Shown piece by piece: positions 9,089 to 18,655 of a DNA stretch of 64,000 nt. Source of the stretch: Halorhabdus amylolytica (lineage in GTDB: Archaea; Halobacteriota; Halobacteria; Halobacteriales; Haloarculaceae). Every line of letters begins with the position of its first letter. The stretch's first letter is position 1. Both the position numbers and the translations under genes were made by a program. Under the pieces are notes generated by a model that had not been told where the DNA came from, did no database searches, and was given only the letters and a program-made list of their open reading frames with translations. The stretch is taken from the NCBI RefSeq assembly GCF_004944975.1, contig NZ_SPQG01000004.1:162569-226568 (forward strand), given 5' to 3'.

Positions 9089-9541
9089 ATGGGTCTAGAC
9101 TGGGGAGAATTACGCCGGGGTCTCGCCAAGACCCGTCCGTACCTCCTCTCTCACCACCTCCCGGAGCGACGCCACCGGTGTTATCACCTCCGTCCGCTCG
9201 GCCACCGGATCGACGTCTGTGCGCGGTGTTCGGGCGTCTATCCCGGGATCGTGCTGGGCATTCTCGCGTTCTTTCTGGCCCCCGGTCCGTTCGCCAGTCT
9301 AGTGGTGATCGCGGTCCTCCCGCTCCCGGCACTGCTCGACTGGACCCTCACTTCCCTCGGGAACTACCGCGGGTACAATCCGGTTCGTACGGGAACTGGC
9401 GCGGCGCTGGGATACGGATACGGATTGGGACTCGGCCAGCTATTCCTCGTGGGAGACCTGGCTGTGCTCGTCGTCGGTGTCGTCTACGCCGCACTGGCGG
9501 GCGCCTTGCTCGTCCTGCAACGCCGCCGCTCGCTCGCGTAA
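9089..9541 (+). CDS. DUF2085 family membrane protein
   Basis: A small membrane protein (150 residues) with the DUF2085 core: a cysteine/histidine-containing segment RHRCYHLRPLGHRIDVCARCSGVYPG (three Cys plus neighbouring His, possibly metal- or redox-active), followed by three hydrophobic helices and a basic C-terminus. Function is unknown. The start MGLDWGELRRGLAKTRPYLL is chosen because family members begin in this way. In-frame starts at 9062 (ATG) and 8987 (TTG) exist, and the latter would include the two-copy 11-residue repeat upstream. Confidence 0.7.
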   Translation: MGLDWGELRRGLAKTRPYLLSHHLPERRHRCYHLRPLGHRIDVCARCSGVYPGIVLGILAFFLAPGPFASLVVIAVLPLPALLDWTLTSLGNYRGYNPVRTGTGAALGYGYGLGLGQLFLVGDLAVLVVGVVYAALAGALLVLQRRRSLA

Positions 9542-9549
9542 TTATTTAT
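9541..9549 (+). promoter_or_regulatory. TATA box of the zinc-ribbon/TM2 gene
   Basis: ATTATTTAT, 24-32 nt before the ATG at 9573, directly after the DUF2085 stop codon. Confidence 0.6.
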
Positions 9550-9572
9550 CCCTCCTGTGTGATATCTCCCGT

Positions 9573-10004
9573 ATGAAATACTGTATCAACTGTGGTGAAG
9601 AGATCGCCGACCAGGCGGACATCTGCACCGAGTGCGGCGTCGATCAATCGACCAGGCTCGACGGGGCCCACGGTGACCGGGGCCGCGACGAACGGTACTG
9701 CGTTTCGTGTGGCGAACTGATATACAAACAGTCGGAGGTCTGTCCGGAGTGCGGCGTCGAGCAACCCTCAACCGGATCCACCGACAGCGAACAGGTCGCC
9801 GCGGGGATCCTCGCGATCCTGCTGGGTGGGCTGGGCGTTCACAAGTTCTACCAGGGGAACACGCGCAACGGCGTCCTGTATCTGTGTTTCTTCTGGACGA
9901 CCATTCCGGCGATACTCGGTCTGGTCGAAGGGATCCTCATGCTCGTGGCTGAGGAGGACGAGTACGAGGAGAAGTACGCCGACGGCTCGATTCTCGGCCG
10001 CTAA
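9573..10004 (+). CDS. Double zinc-ribbon TM2-domain membrane protein
   Basis: A 143-residue protein made of two short zinc ribbons (CINCGEEI...CTECG at about residues 4-24 and CVSCGELI...CPECG at about 47-66), a linker, then a TM2 domain. The TM2 domain has the characteristic LGGLGVHKFYQGNTRNGVLY between two hydrophobic helices and ends with an acidic tail. Such proteins are membrane anchored with a zinc-ribbon head; function is unknown, although zinc ribbons usually mediate protein or nucleic-acid contacts. The start is supported by a well-placed TATA box. Confidence 0.85.
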   Translation: MKYCINCGEEIADQADICTECGVDQSTRLDGAHGDRGRDERYCVSCGELIYKQSEVCPECGVEQPSTGSTDSEQVAAGILAILLGGLGVHKFYQGNTRNGVLYLCFFWTTIPAILGLVEGILMLVAEEDEYEEKYADGSILGR

Positions 10005-10034
10005 GGCCAGGTGACGCTGTCTCGCGGTCGTCCG

Positions 10035-10862
10035 TTATATCGAGTCGAGGAACGCCCGCAGTTCTCGGGTCGCGACCTCTCGCTCGTCCCGGACGATGGT
10101 ATGGCCAGCCCCGTCGACGTGGACGAGCCGGCCATCGGGAAGCTCTCCGGCGATCTCGCGGTCGCGTTCCCGTCCGTCTTCGTCGGTGTCCGCTTTGAGT
10201 ACAAGCGTCGGGGCTTCGATTTTCGGATACGTCTCCTGAGGGTCAAGCCACCCCGCCTCGAAGACGGTCGTCATCGCGGGGTCGACGCGAAGTTGTGCCT
10301 CAGCCAGCCGTTCGGCCAGCCGTCGCTCACCCGTGTTGAGGAGCTCGATGATATCGGGATCGCGTTCGAGGAGCTCGCCTTTCGTGTGGGTGTGCCACTC
10401 GGAAATCGTCTCGCGAGCTTCGGCGGCCGGATCGCGACTGTCGTCGATGGGGAGAAGCATCGCGGCGGGGTCGATGAGGACAAGCGCCCGGACGCGATCG
10501 GCGTGGACCGCAGCCGTCGCGGCAACAGTGTCCCCGCCCATGGAGTGGCCAAGGAGCGTGACCGTGTCGATCCCCAGCGCGTCCAGCAATCCGACGAGGT
10601 CGGCGACCCGTTCGTCCATCTCATAGCCCGATTTCGGGGCCGACGAACGGCCGTGGCCGCGGGCGTCGTAGGCGAGTACGTCGTAGTCCTCGGCGAGTTC
10701 GTCGATCAACGGTTCCCGACAGAGCGCGTCGTCGTAGGCGCCGTGGGCGATCACCAGCGCCGGCCCGTCACCGCCCGTCCGGACGTAGTGGATGTCGATA
10801 CCGTTGGCGCGAACGGTCTCGCTAGTCCACTCAGACGGCACGCCGAGCGTGTTCTCGATCAT
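10035..10862 (-). CDS. Alpha/beta-hydrolase fold protein
   Basis: A 275-residue serine hydrolase of the alpha/beta fold. It has the oxyanion region ALVIAHGAYDD, the nucleophile elbow GHSMGGD (Ser at about residue 106), a likely acid in LVLKADTDEDG and the catalytic His in GAGHTIVRDE near the C-terminus. Length and layout match esterases, haloperoxidase-like and related hydrolases; the substrate cannot be told. The start at 10862 is preferred because the 44 upstream in-frame residues are basic and unlike the family. It is divergent from pgi, with about 107 nt between the two starts. Confidence 0.85.
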   Translation of the reverse strand: MIENTLGVPSEWTSETVRANGIDIHYVRTGGDGPALVIAHGAYDDALCREPLIDELAEDYDVLAYDARGHGRSSAPKSGYEMDERVADLVGLLDALGIDTVTLLGHSMGGDTVAATAAVHADRVRALVLIDPAAMLLPIDDSRDPAAEARETISEWHTHTKGELLERDPDIIELLNTGERRLAERLAEAQLRVDPAMTTVFEAGWLDPQETYPKIEAPTLVLKADTDEDGRERDREIAGELPDGRLVHVDGAGHTIVRDEREVATRELRAFLDSI

Positions 10863-10969
10863 CGGGCGATCGTTCGCCGGACGCGAGAAAAAATTCCCGG
10901 ACGTTCGGTTGTAGGGAGTTGTCGCTCGGGATCGATAAACGTAGGTGGGTGCGTTCGGATCGTTGGGAC

Positions 10970-12262
10970 ATGCGAGTAGACATCGGCAACGCACTCGAGG
11001 ACGTCGCGACGCCGGGCATCCCCCGTGAAGCGCTCGATCGACTCGATGACCGTGTCGCCGTCGCTCACGAGCGCATCGAGGAGGGGCGAGCTAACAACGA
11101 ACACGGGTATGAAGCGCTCAACCAGCCCGCAAACGTCGACGTGGACGCGATCCAGCGGGCCGTCGAGCCGTTCGACGATTGTGAAACACTCATCAACGTC
11201 GGCATCGGCGGCAGCGCGCTGGGCGCAGCGACGATCTCCGCCGCGCTGGATAGCGACGTGGAGGCCTACTACCTCGACAATGTCGACCCGAAGTGGGTCG
11301 CCGATCACATCGAGGCGATCGACCTCTCGAAGACGGCGCTGAACGTCGTCTCCAAATCCGGGACGACTGCCGAGACACTCTCGAACTTCCTCGTCGTCCG
11401 TGAAGCGATGGACGAGGCCGGTGTCGACTGGACCGAACGCACGTGGGTGACGACAGGACCCGAGGGCAACCTGCGAGAACTCGCCGAGAAACACGATCTG
11501 CCGGCCCTGGACGTCCCAGAGGGCGTCCCCGGCCGCTTCTCGGTGCTGTCGACGGTCGGACTCGCGGCGGCGGCCCTTCAGGGTCACGATGTCGAGGCGA
11601 TCCTCCAGGGGGCACGTGATGCCGACGCCGACCTGGGATCCTCGCTGTTCGATTCGCCGGCCTACGCCTATGGTGCGGTCGCCTACGCCCTCGACCAGCG
11701 CGGGGCCGGCATCAACGTCCTGTTGCCCTACGCCGAATCCTTAGAGACCTACGCCGAGTGGTACTCCCAGCTGTGGGCCGAGAGCGTCGGCAAGGACGGC
11801 GTCGGTCAAACGCCCGTCCGTGCGCTTGGCGCGACCGACCAGCACTCCCAACTGCAACTCTACCGGGCCGGCCCCCACAACAAGATGGTGACGTTCATCC
11901 GACCGCAGGAACGGGCGGACACGGCGATCCCCGAGACCGATCTGGAAGGACTCTCTTATCTCGGCGGGTCGACGCTGGGCGAGTTGATCGATGCCGAGTT
12001 CGAGGCCACGGAGGCGAGCCTCGCCAACGCGGGGCTACCGAACGTCCGGGTCGAGATCGATCGCGTCGACGAGCGGGCGATCGGCGAGTTGCTCTACAGT
12101 ATGGAGGCCGCGACGATCATGGGTGGCGAACTCTACAACGTCGACGCGTTCGTTCAGCCGGCCGTCGAGTGGGGCAAAAAGGCCACCCGCGGCTTGCTGG
12201 GCGGGGGCGACTTCGAAGAGGCAGAGGAAGTGCAGGCAAAGACCGAACTGACGATCGAATAA
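10970..12262 (+). CDS. pgi: Glucose-6-phosphate isomerase
   Basis: Interconverts glucose-6-phosphate and fructose-6-phosphate, at the entry to haloarchaeal sugar metabolism and gluconeogenesis. The 430-residue protein has the sugar-phosphate loop VSKSGTTAET (about 127-136), the segment NVGIGGSALG (about 74-83), and the signature ATDQHSQLQLYRAGP (about 285-299) with the base/His region. The shorter ATG at 10970 begins with the family N-terminus MRVDIGNAL. It is expressed divergently from an alpha/beta hydrolase. A GH94 phosphorylase about 7 kb away could feed it glucose-1-phosphate through a phosphoglucomutase encoded elsewhere. Confidence 0.96.
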   Translation: MRVDIGNALEDVATPGIPREALDRLDDRVAVAHERIEEGRANNEHGYEALNQPANVDVDAIQRAVEPFDDCETLINVGIGGSALGAATISAALDSDVEAYYLDNVDPKWVADHIEAIDLSKTALNVVSKSGTTAETLSNFLVVREAMDEAGVDWTERTWVTTGPEGNLRELAEKHDLPALDVPEGVPGRFSVLSTVGLAAAALQGHDVEAILQGARDADADLGSSLFDSPAYAYGAVAYALDQRGAGINVLLPYAESLETYAEWYSQLWAESVGKDGVGQTPVRALGATDQHSQLQLYRAGPHNKMVTFIRPQERADTAIPETDLEGLSYLGGSTLGELIDAEFEATEASLANAGLPNVRVEIDRVDERAIGELLYSMEAATIMGGELYNVDAFVQPAVEWGKKATRGLLGGGDFEEAEEVQAKTELTIE

Positions 12263-12348
12263 GTGGGTGGTAGCCGTCCGTTCTGTCGTGTCTCTTCCCG
12301 GGTAGTGAAACAATCCGTGAGATGACGACATCACGCCGGTACCACGTC

Positions 12349-12888
12349 CTATCCGGAAACAAATCGTCCCGAGACTCGATGAGCACCCACAGCGAGTGCT
12401 GGAAACAAAGCGATCCCGAGAAGTGCCGTCCAGAGTGCCGTTATCGGGGTGAAAAACGCTGCGGACAACAGTCGCCTGTACACGTAGGAAACACTTGGGA
12501 GGACAACGAAGACAGCAGTTACCACACCCGGCGAATATCCCTGGATCAGGAGGGACTGCAGGCAATGCGTTCCGACGTGCAACGCGTATCCACCGAGTGC
12601 GACTGCGAACACCAGTTTCGAAATCCCCTGGGGAGCGAGCGTCACTGCAGCCGTCACCCCGAAGAGAACGACACCGACGAGCGACACAGACGTGGCGAAT
12701 TGTCTCGTTGTGTCTGGCGTCGACGCAAACGCCTGTTCGGCGATACGCGAGCGACTGGCCAGGCGCTGGAGTTCCGTTTCATGGGCTGCTCGCCAACGGG
12801 CCAACGTCGCCACTTCTTCGAGGTCGTGGACGACCCACGAAATCGGGACGAGCCAGAAGACTGCCAGTAGGTGATGCACCGGTACCAA
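12349..12888 (-). CDS. HXXEE-domain membrane protein
   Basis: A 179-residue polytopic membrane protein with about five hydrophobic helices. An early HDLEE (residues 21-25) in the segment VVHDLEEVATLARW defines the HXXEE family. A second His (HVGTHCL) lies in the fourth helix. Family function is unknown; the buried acidic and His residues suggest metal or proton handling, but this is speculative. It converges on pgi and has an AT-rich promoter on its own strand. Confidence 0.7.
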   Translation of the reverse strand: MVPVHHLLAVFWLVPISWVVHDLEEVATLARWRAAHETELQRLASRSRIAEQAFASTPDTTRQFATSVSLVGVVLFGVTAAVTLAPQGISKLVFAVALGGYALHVGTHCLQSLLIQGYSPGVVTAVFVVLPSVSYVYRRLLSAAFFTPITALWTALLGIALFPALAVGAHRVSGRFVSG

Positions 12889-12906
12889 GACTGCCTGGCG
12901 GAGTGG

Positions 12907-12918
12907 TTTTATCTATTT
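12907..12918 (-). promoter_or_regulatory. Promoter of the HXXEE gene
   Basis: The AT-rich tract TTTTATCTATTT (plus-strand reading) lies 19-30 nt upstream of the minus-strand start at 12888, and fits an archaeal TATA element. Confidence 0.45.
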
Positions 12919-12989
12919 CGTTCGTTGACACTGGCCGGTTTGTTCCCGGCAGACAGTCCTCCTATGTTTGGCTTTTGAGATCAGGTCGG

Positions 12990-13427
12990 TTATTCTACGA
13001 GACGGGCCGGATCGAGGCGATCGACGATCCCGTCGAAGTCATCGTCGAACGCTAGTACGTGATCGATAGCACGGGTCTCGACGAGCGCGATCGTCGTCGC
13101 ATCGGTGAAACTCAGATCGTGGTCGTCGTAGCGCTCGAACGTGTCGACGGCGCGTTCGAAGTCCGCTTGGTCGGTTACGAGGCAGTCGATGGCCGATGGA
13201 AACGCTCCACGCCCGAGAATTCTGTCCGCAACCGTTCGTGCTTCGTCGTAGGAGCCAGCTCGCGCTCGCACGAGTGTGACTGTCTCGTCGAAAACATAGT
13301 CACTTGTGAATAGTGGTCCGTATTCCGGGCCGAGGACCGTTTCGAAGGCAGCTTTCGCCATGTCGTGACGGCTCGCACACTCGTTCTGGAGTGCGTAGAA
13401 CAGCCCGCTATCGAGAAACACGCTCAT
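12990..13427 (-). CDS. PIN-domain ribonuclease toxin (VapC-like)
   Basis: A 145-residue PIN-domain protein, the nuclease toxin of VapBC-type systems. The acidic Mg2+ ligands are visible: Asp6 in VFLDSGLFYAL, an acidic pair in SDYVFDETV (about 42-50), the Asp in SFTDATTIALVE (about residue 109) and the FDDDFDGI cluster (about 126-133). Members cleave RNA, often tRNA or rRNA; the target here is unknown. Its ATG overlaps the antitoxin stop by 4 nt, the normal toxin-antitoxin arrangement with the antitoxin first. Confidence 0.88.
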   Translation of the reverse strand: MSVFLDSGLFYALQNECASRHDMAKAAFETVLGPEYGPLFTSDYVFDETVTLVRARAGSYDEARTVADRILGRGAFPSAIDCLVTDQADFERAVDTFERYDDHDLSFTDATTIALVETRAIDHVLAFDDDFDGIVDRLDPARLVE

Positions 13428-13717
13428 TCGTCCAGTGGCTCCTCCTCGTAGAGTATTCGGTCGATATCCTCTTCACTCGTTTCGACTCCCCAGTCACTCG
13501 TCCCCGAGAAGAACTGCTCGATCTCTTCCTCGGACAAACCCTCGAAGTCGTCCCGGAAGGAGTCAATCAACGCCGTTTTCGAGTCGAACTCGCGGCTGAC
13601 GATCCGATCGAGCAGTTCCTGCTGTGTTACCTTTCGGCCCGTCTCGAGCTTGATCTCGGCCTGCAACTGCTCGAGCTTGTCCTTCGTGTTCGTCGCGATC
13701 TTCACAGACGTCGTCAT
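13424..13717 (-). CDS. VapB-type antitoxin
   Basis: A 97-residue protein encoded just ahead of, and overlapping, the PIN toxin. The first half (MTTSVKIATNTKDKLEQLQAE...) resembles a ribbon-helix-helix DNA-binding antitoxin. The acidic C-terminal half (EEEIEQFFSGTSDWG, EEDIDRILYEEE) would wrap the toxin. It should neutralise the toxin and repress the operon. An inverted repeat around its promoter (13727-13758) is a candidate operator. The family call is from organisation and fold pattern, not a diagnostic motif. Confidence 0.8.
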   Translation of the reverse strand: MTTSVKIATNTKDKLEQLQAEIKLETGRKVTQQELLDRIVSREFDSKTALIDSFRDDFEGLSEEEIEQFFSGTSDWGVETSEEDIDRILYEEEPLDE

Positions 13718-13726
13718 GATTACTCG

Positions 13727-13758
13727 TAGTAGTTACCACTCTGTATACTTTTCTACTA
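13727..13758 (-). promoter_or_regulatory. Promoter with inverted repeat (candidate antitoxin operator)
   Basis: TAGTAG (13727-13732) and CTACTA (13753-13758) form a perfect inverted repeat around the AT-rich core GTATACTTTT, 10-41 nt upstream of the antitoxin start. A dimeric ribbon-helix-helix antitoxin could bind here and block the promoter; this is inference. Confidence 0.45.
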
Positions 13759-13814
13759 TTTCCTCTCCACAGTCCGCCGATGACTCAAATACCCGTTGTA
13801 GTCATCTCAAGGCC

Positions 13815-13820
13815 CTTTAT
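13815..13820 (+). promoter_or_regulatory. TATA box of the lipoprotein gene
   Basis: CTTTAT, 23-28 nt before the ATG at 13843. Confidence 0.5.
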
Positions 13821-13842
13821 CCGGTCTGTCAAAGTGTCGAGT

Positions 13843-14754
13843 ATGCACCGACGCGAGCTTCTGGCACTCGGCGGACTCGGTCTCGCCGGCTGTCTGGACA
13901 CCTCCGGGACCAGTGGCGACGATCCGACCGGAACGGAGCCATCGACACCGACAGACGTGGACACGACGACTCGGACTGAGACGGACATGTCGACCGAGAC
14001 GGAAACGGAGACGCCGACCGAAACCACTACGATCGGCGGGGATGCCCAGCTGTCGGTTACTGTCGAGCGTCTCCAGCCGGCCGTCGTGGAGATGGGAACG
14101 CCGGATAGCCTCACAGTAACTGGCGGCGAGGGAACCCAGTACCTCTACCTCCGGATCGAGGTGACGGAAGGAAGTGCGCCGGCCCGGGGCGACCTGGAAT
14201 TCCGGCTCGCGGGTGAGCGCCACGGGCTCCGGCCGGCAGAACAGACGTTCGGGCTCTGGCGGGCGTACAACCACGGTGACGAGCGCTACGACGCCGACCG
14301 CGGGTCAGGCTGGGTCCTCTTCGAACTCCCCGAGACTGACGACGCGAGCGACGCGGCCCTGGTCTGGCCCGGTGGTGAATGGCAGCCCGACGCGGAATTG
14401 CGGGACCGGCTCGCGTCGCCGGCCCCGTCGCTGTCGGTCGAATGGTCAGTCTCCGAGACGGTCACGCCGGGCGCGGAACCGACCATCGAGTTTACCGTCA
14501 CGAACGAGGGCGCAATCGATGGTCTGTTCGTCGCTGCACTGAACCGGACTGGTGGAGGGAGCGCCTACATGCCGGTCGCGGGCATCCGGAAACCCATCCC
14601 GGCTGGCGAGACCGTCTCCTGGACGGTGACGGACACGTACGACGTTCGCGCACCGCCGGAGGAAGAACTCGGAGACGGCGAGCCGGACATGGAGTACAAA
14701 CTCCGGCAGCTCGATGGTCGGGAGACCCGCGAGGTCGAAATCGTCATGAAGTGA
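13843..14754 (+). CDS. Secreted haloarchaeal lipoprotein, unknown function
   Basis: A 303-residue exported lipoprotein. The N-terminus MHRRELLALGGLGLAGC has twin Arg, a hydrophobic core and a lipobox ending in LAGC (Cys17), so it is likely Tat-exported and lipid-anchored. A Thr/Glu/Asp-rich linker (about residues 20-65) follows, typical of cell-surface stalks. The C-terminal part (about 200-303) has beta-sandwich character with TIEFTVTNEGAIDGLF, reminiscent of CARDB-like domains. I do not recognise a catalytic motif; a surface binding or adhesion role is possible. Confidence 0.75.
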   Translation: MHRRELLALGGLGLAGCLDTSGTSGDDPTGTEPSTPTDVDTTTRTETDMSTETETETPTETTTIGGDAQLSVTVERLQPAVVEMGTPDSLTVTGGEGTQYLYLRIEVTEGSAPARGDLEFRLAGERHGLRPAEQTFGLWRAYNHGDERYDADRGSGWVLFELPETDDASDAALVWPGGEWQPDAELRDRLASPAPSLSVEWSVSETVTPGAEPTIEFTVTNEGAIDGLFVAALNRTGGGSAYMPVAGIRKPIPAGETVSWTVTDTYDVRAPPEEELGDGEPDMEYKLRQLDGRETREVEIVMK

Positions 14755-14860
14755 GCGGAGGGCGCGAGTGTGTCCGGGGGATGGAGCGACCGGCGGATCG
14801 AGCTCACCGCTCCGAGACCGCAGTTGGTATATCCGTCAACCCCGGAGATGGACACAGAGA

Positions 14861-15631
14861 ATGGTTCACGCGAGCGTCATCGGCTGTGGACACATGGGCG
14901 GGGCGATCGTCCGCGGACTCGCCGGCGGCGAGCACCGGGTGACGGCCTGCGACGTCGAGGCATCAGTGCTCGAAGATCTGGCAGACATCGCCGACGAGAC
15001 GACGACCGATCCGGCGCGGGCTGGTGAGGCACCGATCGTCGTCCTGGCGGTCGGGCCGGACGTCGTCGGTGACGTTCTGGCCGATCTGGATCTCTCAGCC
15101 GATCAGACCGTGGTCTCGGTGGCGGCAGGTATCTCGATCGACTATCTCGATGCCCGGACTGAGGCCGCAGTCGTCCGGATGATGCCCAACCTGGCGGCCG
15201 AATACGGAGAGATGGCGGCGGCCGTCGTACCCGAGCCTGACGAGGCGGTCGCGGCACTGCTTTCGGACCTCGGGACGGTCGTCACGATCGAGGAGGAACA
15301 CATGGACCTGGCGACGGCGATCAACGGTAGCGGCCCCGCGTTCGTCTTTTATTTGATCGGCGCAATGGCCGAGGCCGGCGTCGAGGGTGGACTCGAGCCC
15401 GAGGCCGCCGAGGCCCTCGCGGCCCAGACGTTCAAGGGGGCGGCCGAGACCGTCCTCCGGAGCGAGGAGAGCATCGAGGCGTTGATCGACGCCGTCGCCA
15501 CGGAGGGCGGGACGACCATCGAGGGCATGGAAGTTCTGTGGGACAGCGATGTCGAAGCTGTCCTCGGCGAGACGGTGGCCGCCAGCGAGGCTCGCTCGGC
15601 CGAGATCACCGCGGAGGTCGGCGATGAGTGA
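14861..15631 (+). CDS. proC: Pyrroline-5-carboxylate reductase
   Basis: Catalyses the last step of proline synthesis, NAD(P)H reduction of pyrroline-5-carboxylate. The Rossmann loop [15 protein letters not shown] opens the 256-residue protein. The helical C-terminal domain carries the family signature around [19 protein letters not shown] (about 155-173). The start at 14861 places TATATCC about 30 nt upstream; the 31 in-frame upstream residues are not family-like. Its stop overlaps the proB start by 8 nt, so the whole glutamate-to-proline pathway is one translationally coupled operon, proC-proB-proA. Confidence 0.95.
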   Translation: MVHASVIGCGHMGGAIVRGLAGGEHRVTACDVEASVLEDLADIADETTTDPARAGEAPIVVLAVGPDVVGDVLADLDLSADQTVVSVAAGISIDYLDARTEAAVVRMMPNLAAEYGEMAAAVVPEPDEAVAALLSDLGTVVTIEEEHMDLATAINGSGPAFVFYLIGAMAEAGVEGGLEPEAAEALAAQTFKGAAETVLRSEESIEALIDAVATEGGTTIEGMEVLWDSDVEAVLGETVAASEARSAEITAEVGDE

Positions 15632-16463
15632 CAGCGAGGCGGTTCCCGACGAAGCACTAGTCCAGACTCGCGAACGCGCCGCCGGGGCCGAACGGGTCGT
15701 CGTCAAGGCCGGGACCAACTCCTTGACTGACGCGGAGTCGAATCTCGACGACGGGAAACTCGACAAACTCGTCGACGACGTGGCCGATCTGCTGGAGCGC
15801 GGCAAGGAAGTCATCCTCGTCTCCTCGGGGGCGATCGGTGCCGGGCAGGGCCGGGTCGACGCCGAGACGGGGACCGTCGAGGCCTCCCAGGCGCTGTCGA
15901 CGGTCGGCCAGAGCCTGTTGATGCAGCGGTACACCGAGAGTTTCGAACGCTACGACCGGAAGATAGCCCAGATCCTGATCACGCAGACCGACCTGGACGA
16001 TCCCGAACGGTTCACCAACTTCCGGAACACGGTCGAGACGCTGCTCGATTGGGGTGTCGTCCCGATCGTCAACGAGAACGACGCCGTCGCGATCGAGGAG
16101 ATCCAGATCGGCGACAACGATATGCTCTCCTCGTCGATCGCGGTGGGTGTCGAGGCCGACCTGTTGGTGACGCTGACCGACGTCGACGGGGTCTACACCG
16201 GCAACCCGAAGGGCGATCCCGATGCCCGGAAGATCGAGGCCGTCGGTCGCAACTACGGCGCCGTCCAGAAGGCCGTCGAGGCGAGTTCGACCGATGGATT
16301 CGGCGGGATCGTCACCAAAGTGGAGGGTGCACGGACGGTCAACGAACACGGCGCACCGGCGGTGATCGCGGGTTCGGCAGAGCCGGACGTCCTCGAACGG
16401 ATCGCCCGGGCGGAACCGGTGGGCACAATATTCTTGCCTGTCAATGGGGAGTACGATGACTGA
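15624..16463 (+). CDS. proB: Glutamate 5-kinase
   Basis: Phosphorylates glutamate to gamma-glutamyl phosphate, the committed proline step. The amino-acid kinase fold is visible: VVKAGTNSL (about 25-33), VSSGAIGAG (about 65-73), NENDAVA (about 150-156) and [14 protein letters not shown] (about 178-191). At 279 residues it lacks the C-terminal PUA domain of the longer bacterial enzymes, as in several archaea. It overlaps proC and proA by 8 nt on each side. Proline feedback inhibition is usual for the family, but it cannot be judged here. Confidence 0.95.
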   Translation: MSDSEAVPDEALVQTRERAAGAERVVVKAGTNSLTDAESNLDDGKLDKLVDDVADLLERGKEVILVSSGAIGAGQGRVDAETGTVEASQALSTVGQSLLMQRYTESFERYDRKIAQILITQTDLDDPERFTNFRNTVETLLDWGVVPIVNENDAVAIEEIQIGDNDMLSSSIAVGVEADLLVTLTDVDGVYTGNPKGDPDARKIEAVGRNYGAVQKAVEASSTDGFGGIVTKVEGARTVNEHGAPAVIAGSAEPDVLERIARAEPVGTIFLPVNGEYDD

Positions 16464-17787
16464 GGACGCCACCGAACGTAAGGTCGAGGCCGCCGAACGG
16501 GCAGCCCTCGACCTCGCGAACGTCGACGACGCCGACCGGAGCGCCGCCCTCGAAGCGATCGCCGACGCTATCGACCAGCACCGGAACAGCGTCCTCGACG
16601 TCAACGACCAAGACGTCGAGGCCGCCGAGGAGTTGCTCGAAGCCGGTGAATACACCCAGGCGCTGGTCGACCGCCTCAAGCTCGACGACGCCAAGGTCGA
16701 CTCCATCGTCGAGATGGTCGAGAGCCTCGCCGGGATGGACGATCCCCTCGGGAGGACCCTCCAGGCCCGCCACCTCGACGACGACCTGGACCTCTACAAG
16801 GTCGCCGTTCCGATCGGCGTGATCGGGACAGTCTTCGAATCACGGCCCGATGCCTTAGTCCAGATTGCCGCCCTCGCGCTGAAGTCGGGCAACGCCGTCA
16901 TCCTCAAGGGCGGTAGCGAGGCCAGCCACTCCAACCGCGAACTGTTCGATATCATCCGCGAAGCGGCCCAGGAGATCGAGGCCATTCCCGAAGGGTGGGT
17001 CCAGTTGATCGAGGCCCGGGAGGCCGTCGACACCGTCCTGGGAATGGACGAACACATCGATCTGCTGATGCCCCGCGGGTCCTCGGCGTTCGTCAGCTAC
17101 GTCCAGGACAACACCCAAATCCCCGTTCTGGGTCACACTGAGGGCGTTTGTCACGTCTTCGTCGATAGCGAGGCCGACTTAGAGGAGGCCCTGGAGGTCG
17201 CCTACGACGCGAAAGTCCAGTATCCCGCGGTCTGTAACGCCGTCGAGACGCTGCTGGTCGAGGAGAGCGTTGCCGAGGAGTTCCTGCCGGCGATGGCCGA
17301 CCGCTACACCGAGGCCGGCGTCGAGATGCGCGCCGACGACCGGACGCGGGACATCCTCGCCGATTCAGCTGTCGACGTCCTCGAAGCCACCGAGGAAGAC
17401 TGGCGAACGGAGTACAGCGACCTGATCCTCTCGATCAAGGTCGTCGACTCTCTGGAAGCGGCGATCGATCACGTCAACGAGAACGGCTCGAAACACACCG
17501 AATCGATCCTGACCGAGAGCGACGAGAGGGCCCGGAAATTCATGACCGGCGTGGACGCCGCCAGCGTCTTCCACAACGCCTCGACCCGTTTCGCCGACGG
17601 CTACCGCTACGGGCTGGGTGCGGAGGTCGGCATCTCGACGGGTAAGATCCACGCCCGCGGTCCCGTCGGGCTCGAAGGGTTGACGACCTACAAGTACTAT
17701 CTGGAGGGCGACGGCCATCGTGTCGCGACGTATGCCGGCGAGGACGCCCTGCCGTTCACTCACGAGGCGTTCGACGGCGAGTGGTGA
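16456..17787 (+). CDS. proA: Gamma-glutamyl phosphate reductase
   Basis: Reduces gamma-glutamyl phosphate to glutamate semialdehyde using NADPH. The 443-residue protein belongs to the aldehyde dehydrogenase superfamily. It shows the cofactor region [16 protein letters not shown] (about 116-131), the nucleotide segment LKGGSEA (about 152-158) and the catalytic Cys in [13 protein letters not shown] (about 255-267). It is the last gene of proC-proB-proA. Length and motifs are complete. Confidence 0.96.
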   Translation: MTEDATERKVEAAERAALDLANVDDADRSAALEAIADAIDQHRNSVLDVNDQDVEAAEELLEAGEYTQALVDRLKLDDAKVDSIVEMVESLAGMDDPLGRTLQARHLDDDLDLYKVAVPIGVIGTVFESRPDALVQIAALALKSGNAVILKGGSEASHSNRELFDIIREAAQEIEAIPEGWVQLIEAREAVDTVLGMDEHIDLLMPRGSSAFVSYVQDNTQIPVLGHTEGVCHVFVDSEADLEEALEVAYDAKVQYPAVCNAVETLLVEESVAEEFLPAMADRYTEAGVEMRADDRTRDILADSAVDVLEATEEDWRTEYSDLILSIKVVDSLEAAIDHVNENGSKHTESILTESDERARKFMTGVDAASVFHNASTRFADGYRYGLGAEVGISTGKIHARGPVGLEGLTTYKYYLEGDGHRVATYAGEDALPFTHEAFDGEW

Positions 17788-17878
17788 GCGACCACAGTCG
17801 TCGACTCCCTCGTGGAGAACCGGTCAGCACTGCAGGGACGCCTACCGTTAACAGCACGCCGTCGGATCGCCGTCCCGT

Positions 17879-18634
17879 ATGGCAACGACGATCCGCGGGA
17901 CGATCGCAGGGATGGCGCGCCAGGCGAACCCGGCTTTTGCGGTCGCGATCATCGTTCTTCCCTTCGCGGCGCTGGGTTACGCGCTGACCGTTGCATCGAT
18001 CCAACAGCACACCTACGTCCACGTGATGGCTGGGGTCCTCTGGACGGGTATCGACGTGTTCATCGGTGCGGTCCTCGGGCCGGTGATCGGTGGCCTCGAC
18101 GAGGAGGAGAGTGCGGCCGTGTTCCGGCGACTCACGCCCAAGACCTCGTTTCTCCTGCCGTCGCTGGCGACAGTGACGATCACCTCGGGGATCGCTCTCG
18201 CGCTGGAGTTGGGTTACCTGGCCGATGGCGAGGGCTGGCTGGCGCTGTTCACCGCGGCGAACCTGGTTCCGATCCTCCTGTTGCTCGGCTGGCGACTCGA
18301 CGCCTGGCGGGACTGGCGCTGGCAAATTCCGTTCGCCCTCGCGACGATCGGCTCGCTGACCTGGGTCTCACTCACGATCGGCGACTTGCCCCCGATCGAA
18401 CCGACGATCGCCGTCGCGCTGGCGATCGTCACGATCCTCTCGGTCCAGGGTTTTGGCTTTCTCATGCCGGGCGAGTTGCGGATTTACCGGGAGATGACCT
18501 CGGTCGACCCGGATAACAGCGTCATCGCCCGCATCGGGAAACAGAACGCCATGCTCGGCGGCCTCCAGGGGTTGTTCCAGCTGTTGCTCGTCCTCGATAT
18601 GGTGTATCTCCGGTACGGTGGGTTCTCGATCTGA
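17879..18634 (+). CDS. Conserved haloarchaeal multi-pass membrane protein
   Basis: A 251-residue integral membrane protein with about seven helices. The second helix contains HVMAGVLWTGIDVFIGAVLGPVI, a His plus Trp/Asp pattern seen in some haem- or copper-associated membrane families, but I cannot assign a family. A soluble loop of about 25 residues (LDEEESAAVFRRLTPKTS) follows. It is not overlapped with neighbours; proA ends 91 nt before. Function is unknown. Confidence 0.65.
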   Translation: MATTIRGTIAGMARQANPAFAVAIIVLPFAALGYALTVASIQQHTYVHVMAGVLWTGIDVFIGAVLGPVIGGLDEEESAAVFRRLTPKTSFLLPSLATVTITSGIALALELGYLADGEGWLALFTAANLVPILLLLGWRLDAWRDWRWQIPFALATIGSLTWVSLTIGDLPPIEPTIAVALAIVTILSVQGFGFLMPGELRIYREMTSVDPDNSVIARIGKQNAMLGGLQGLFQLLLVLDMVYLRYGGFSI

Positions 18635-18655
18635 GTCGGCGAGAACAAACCCGGC

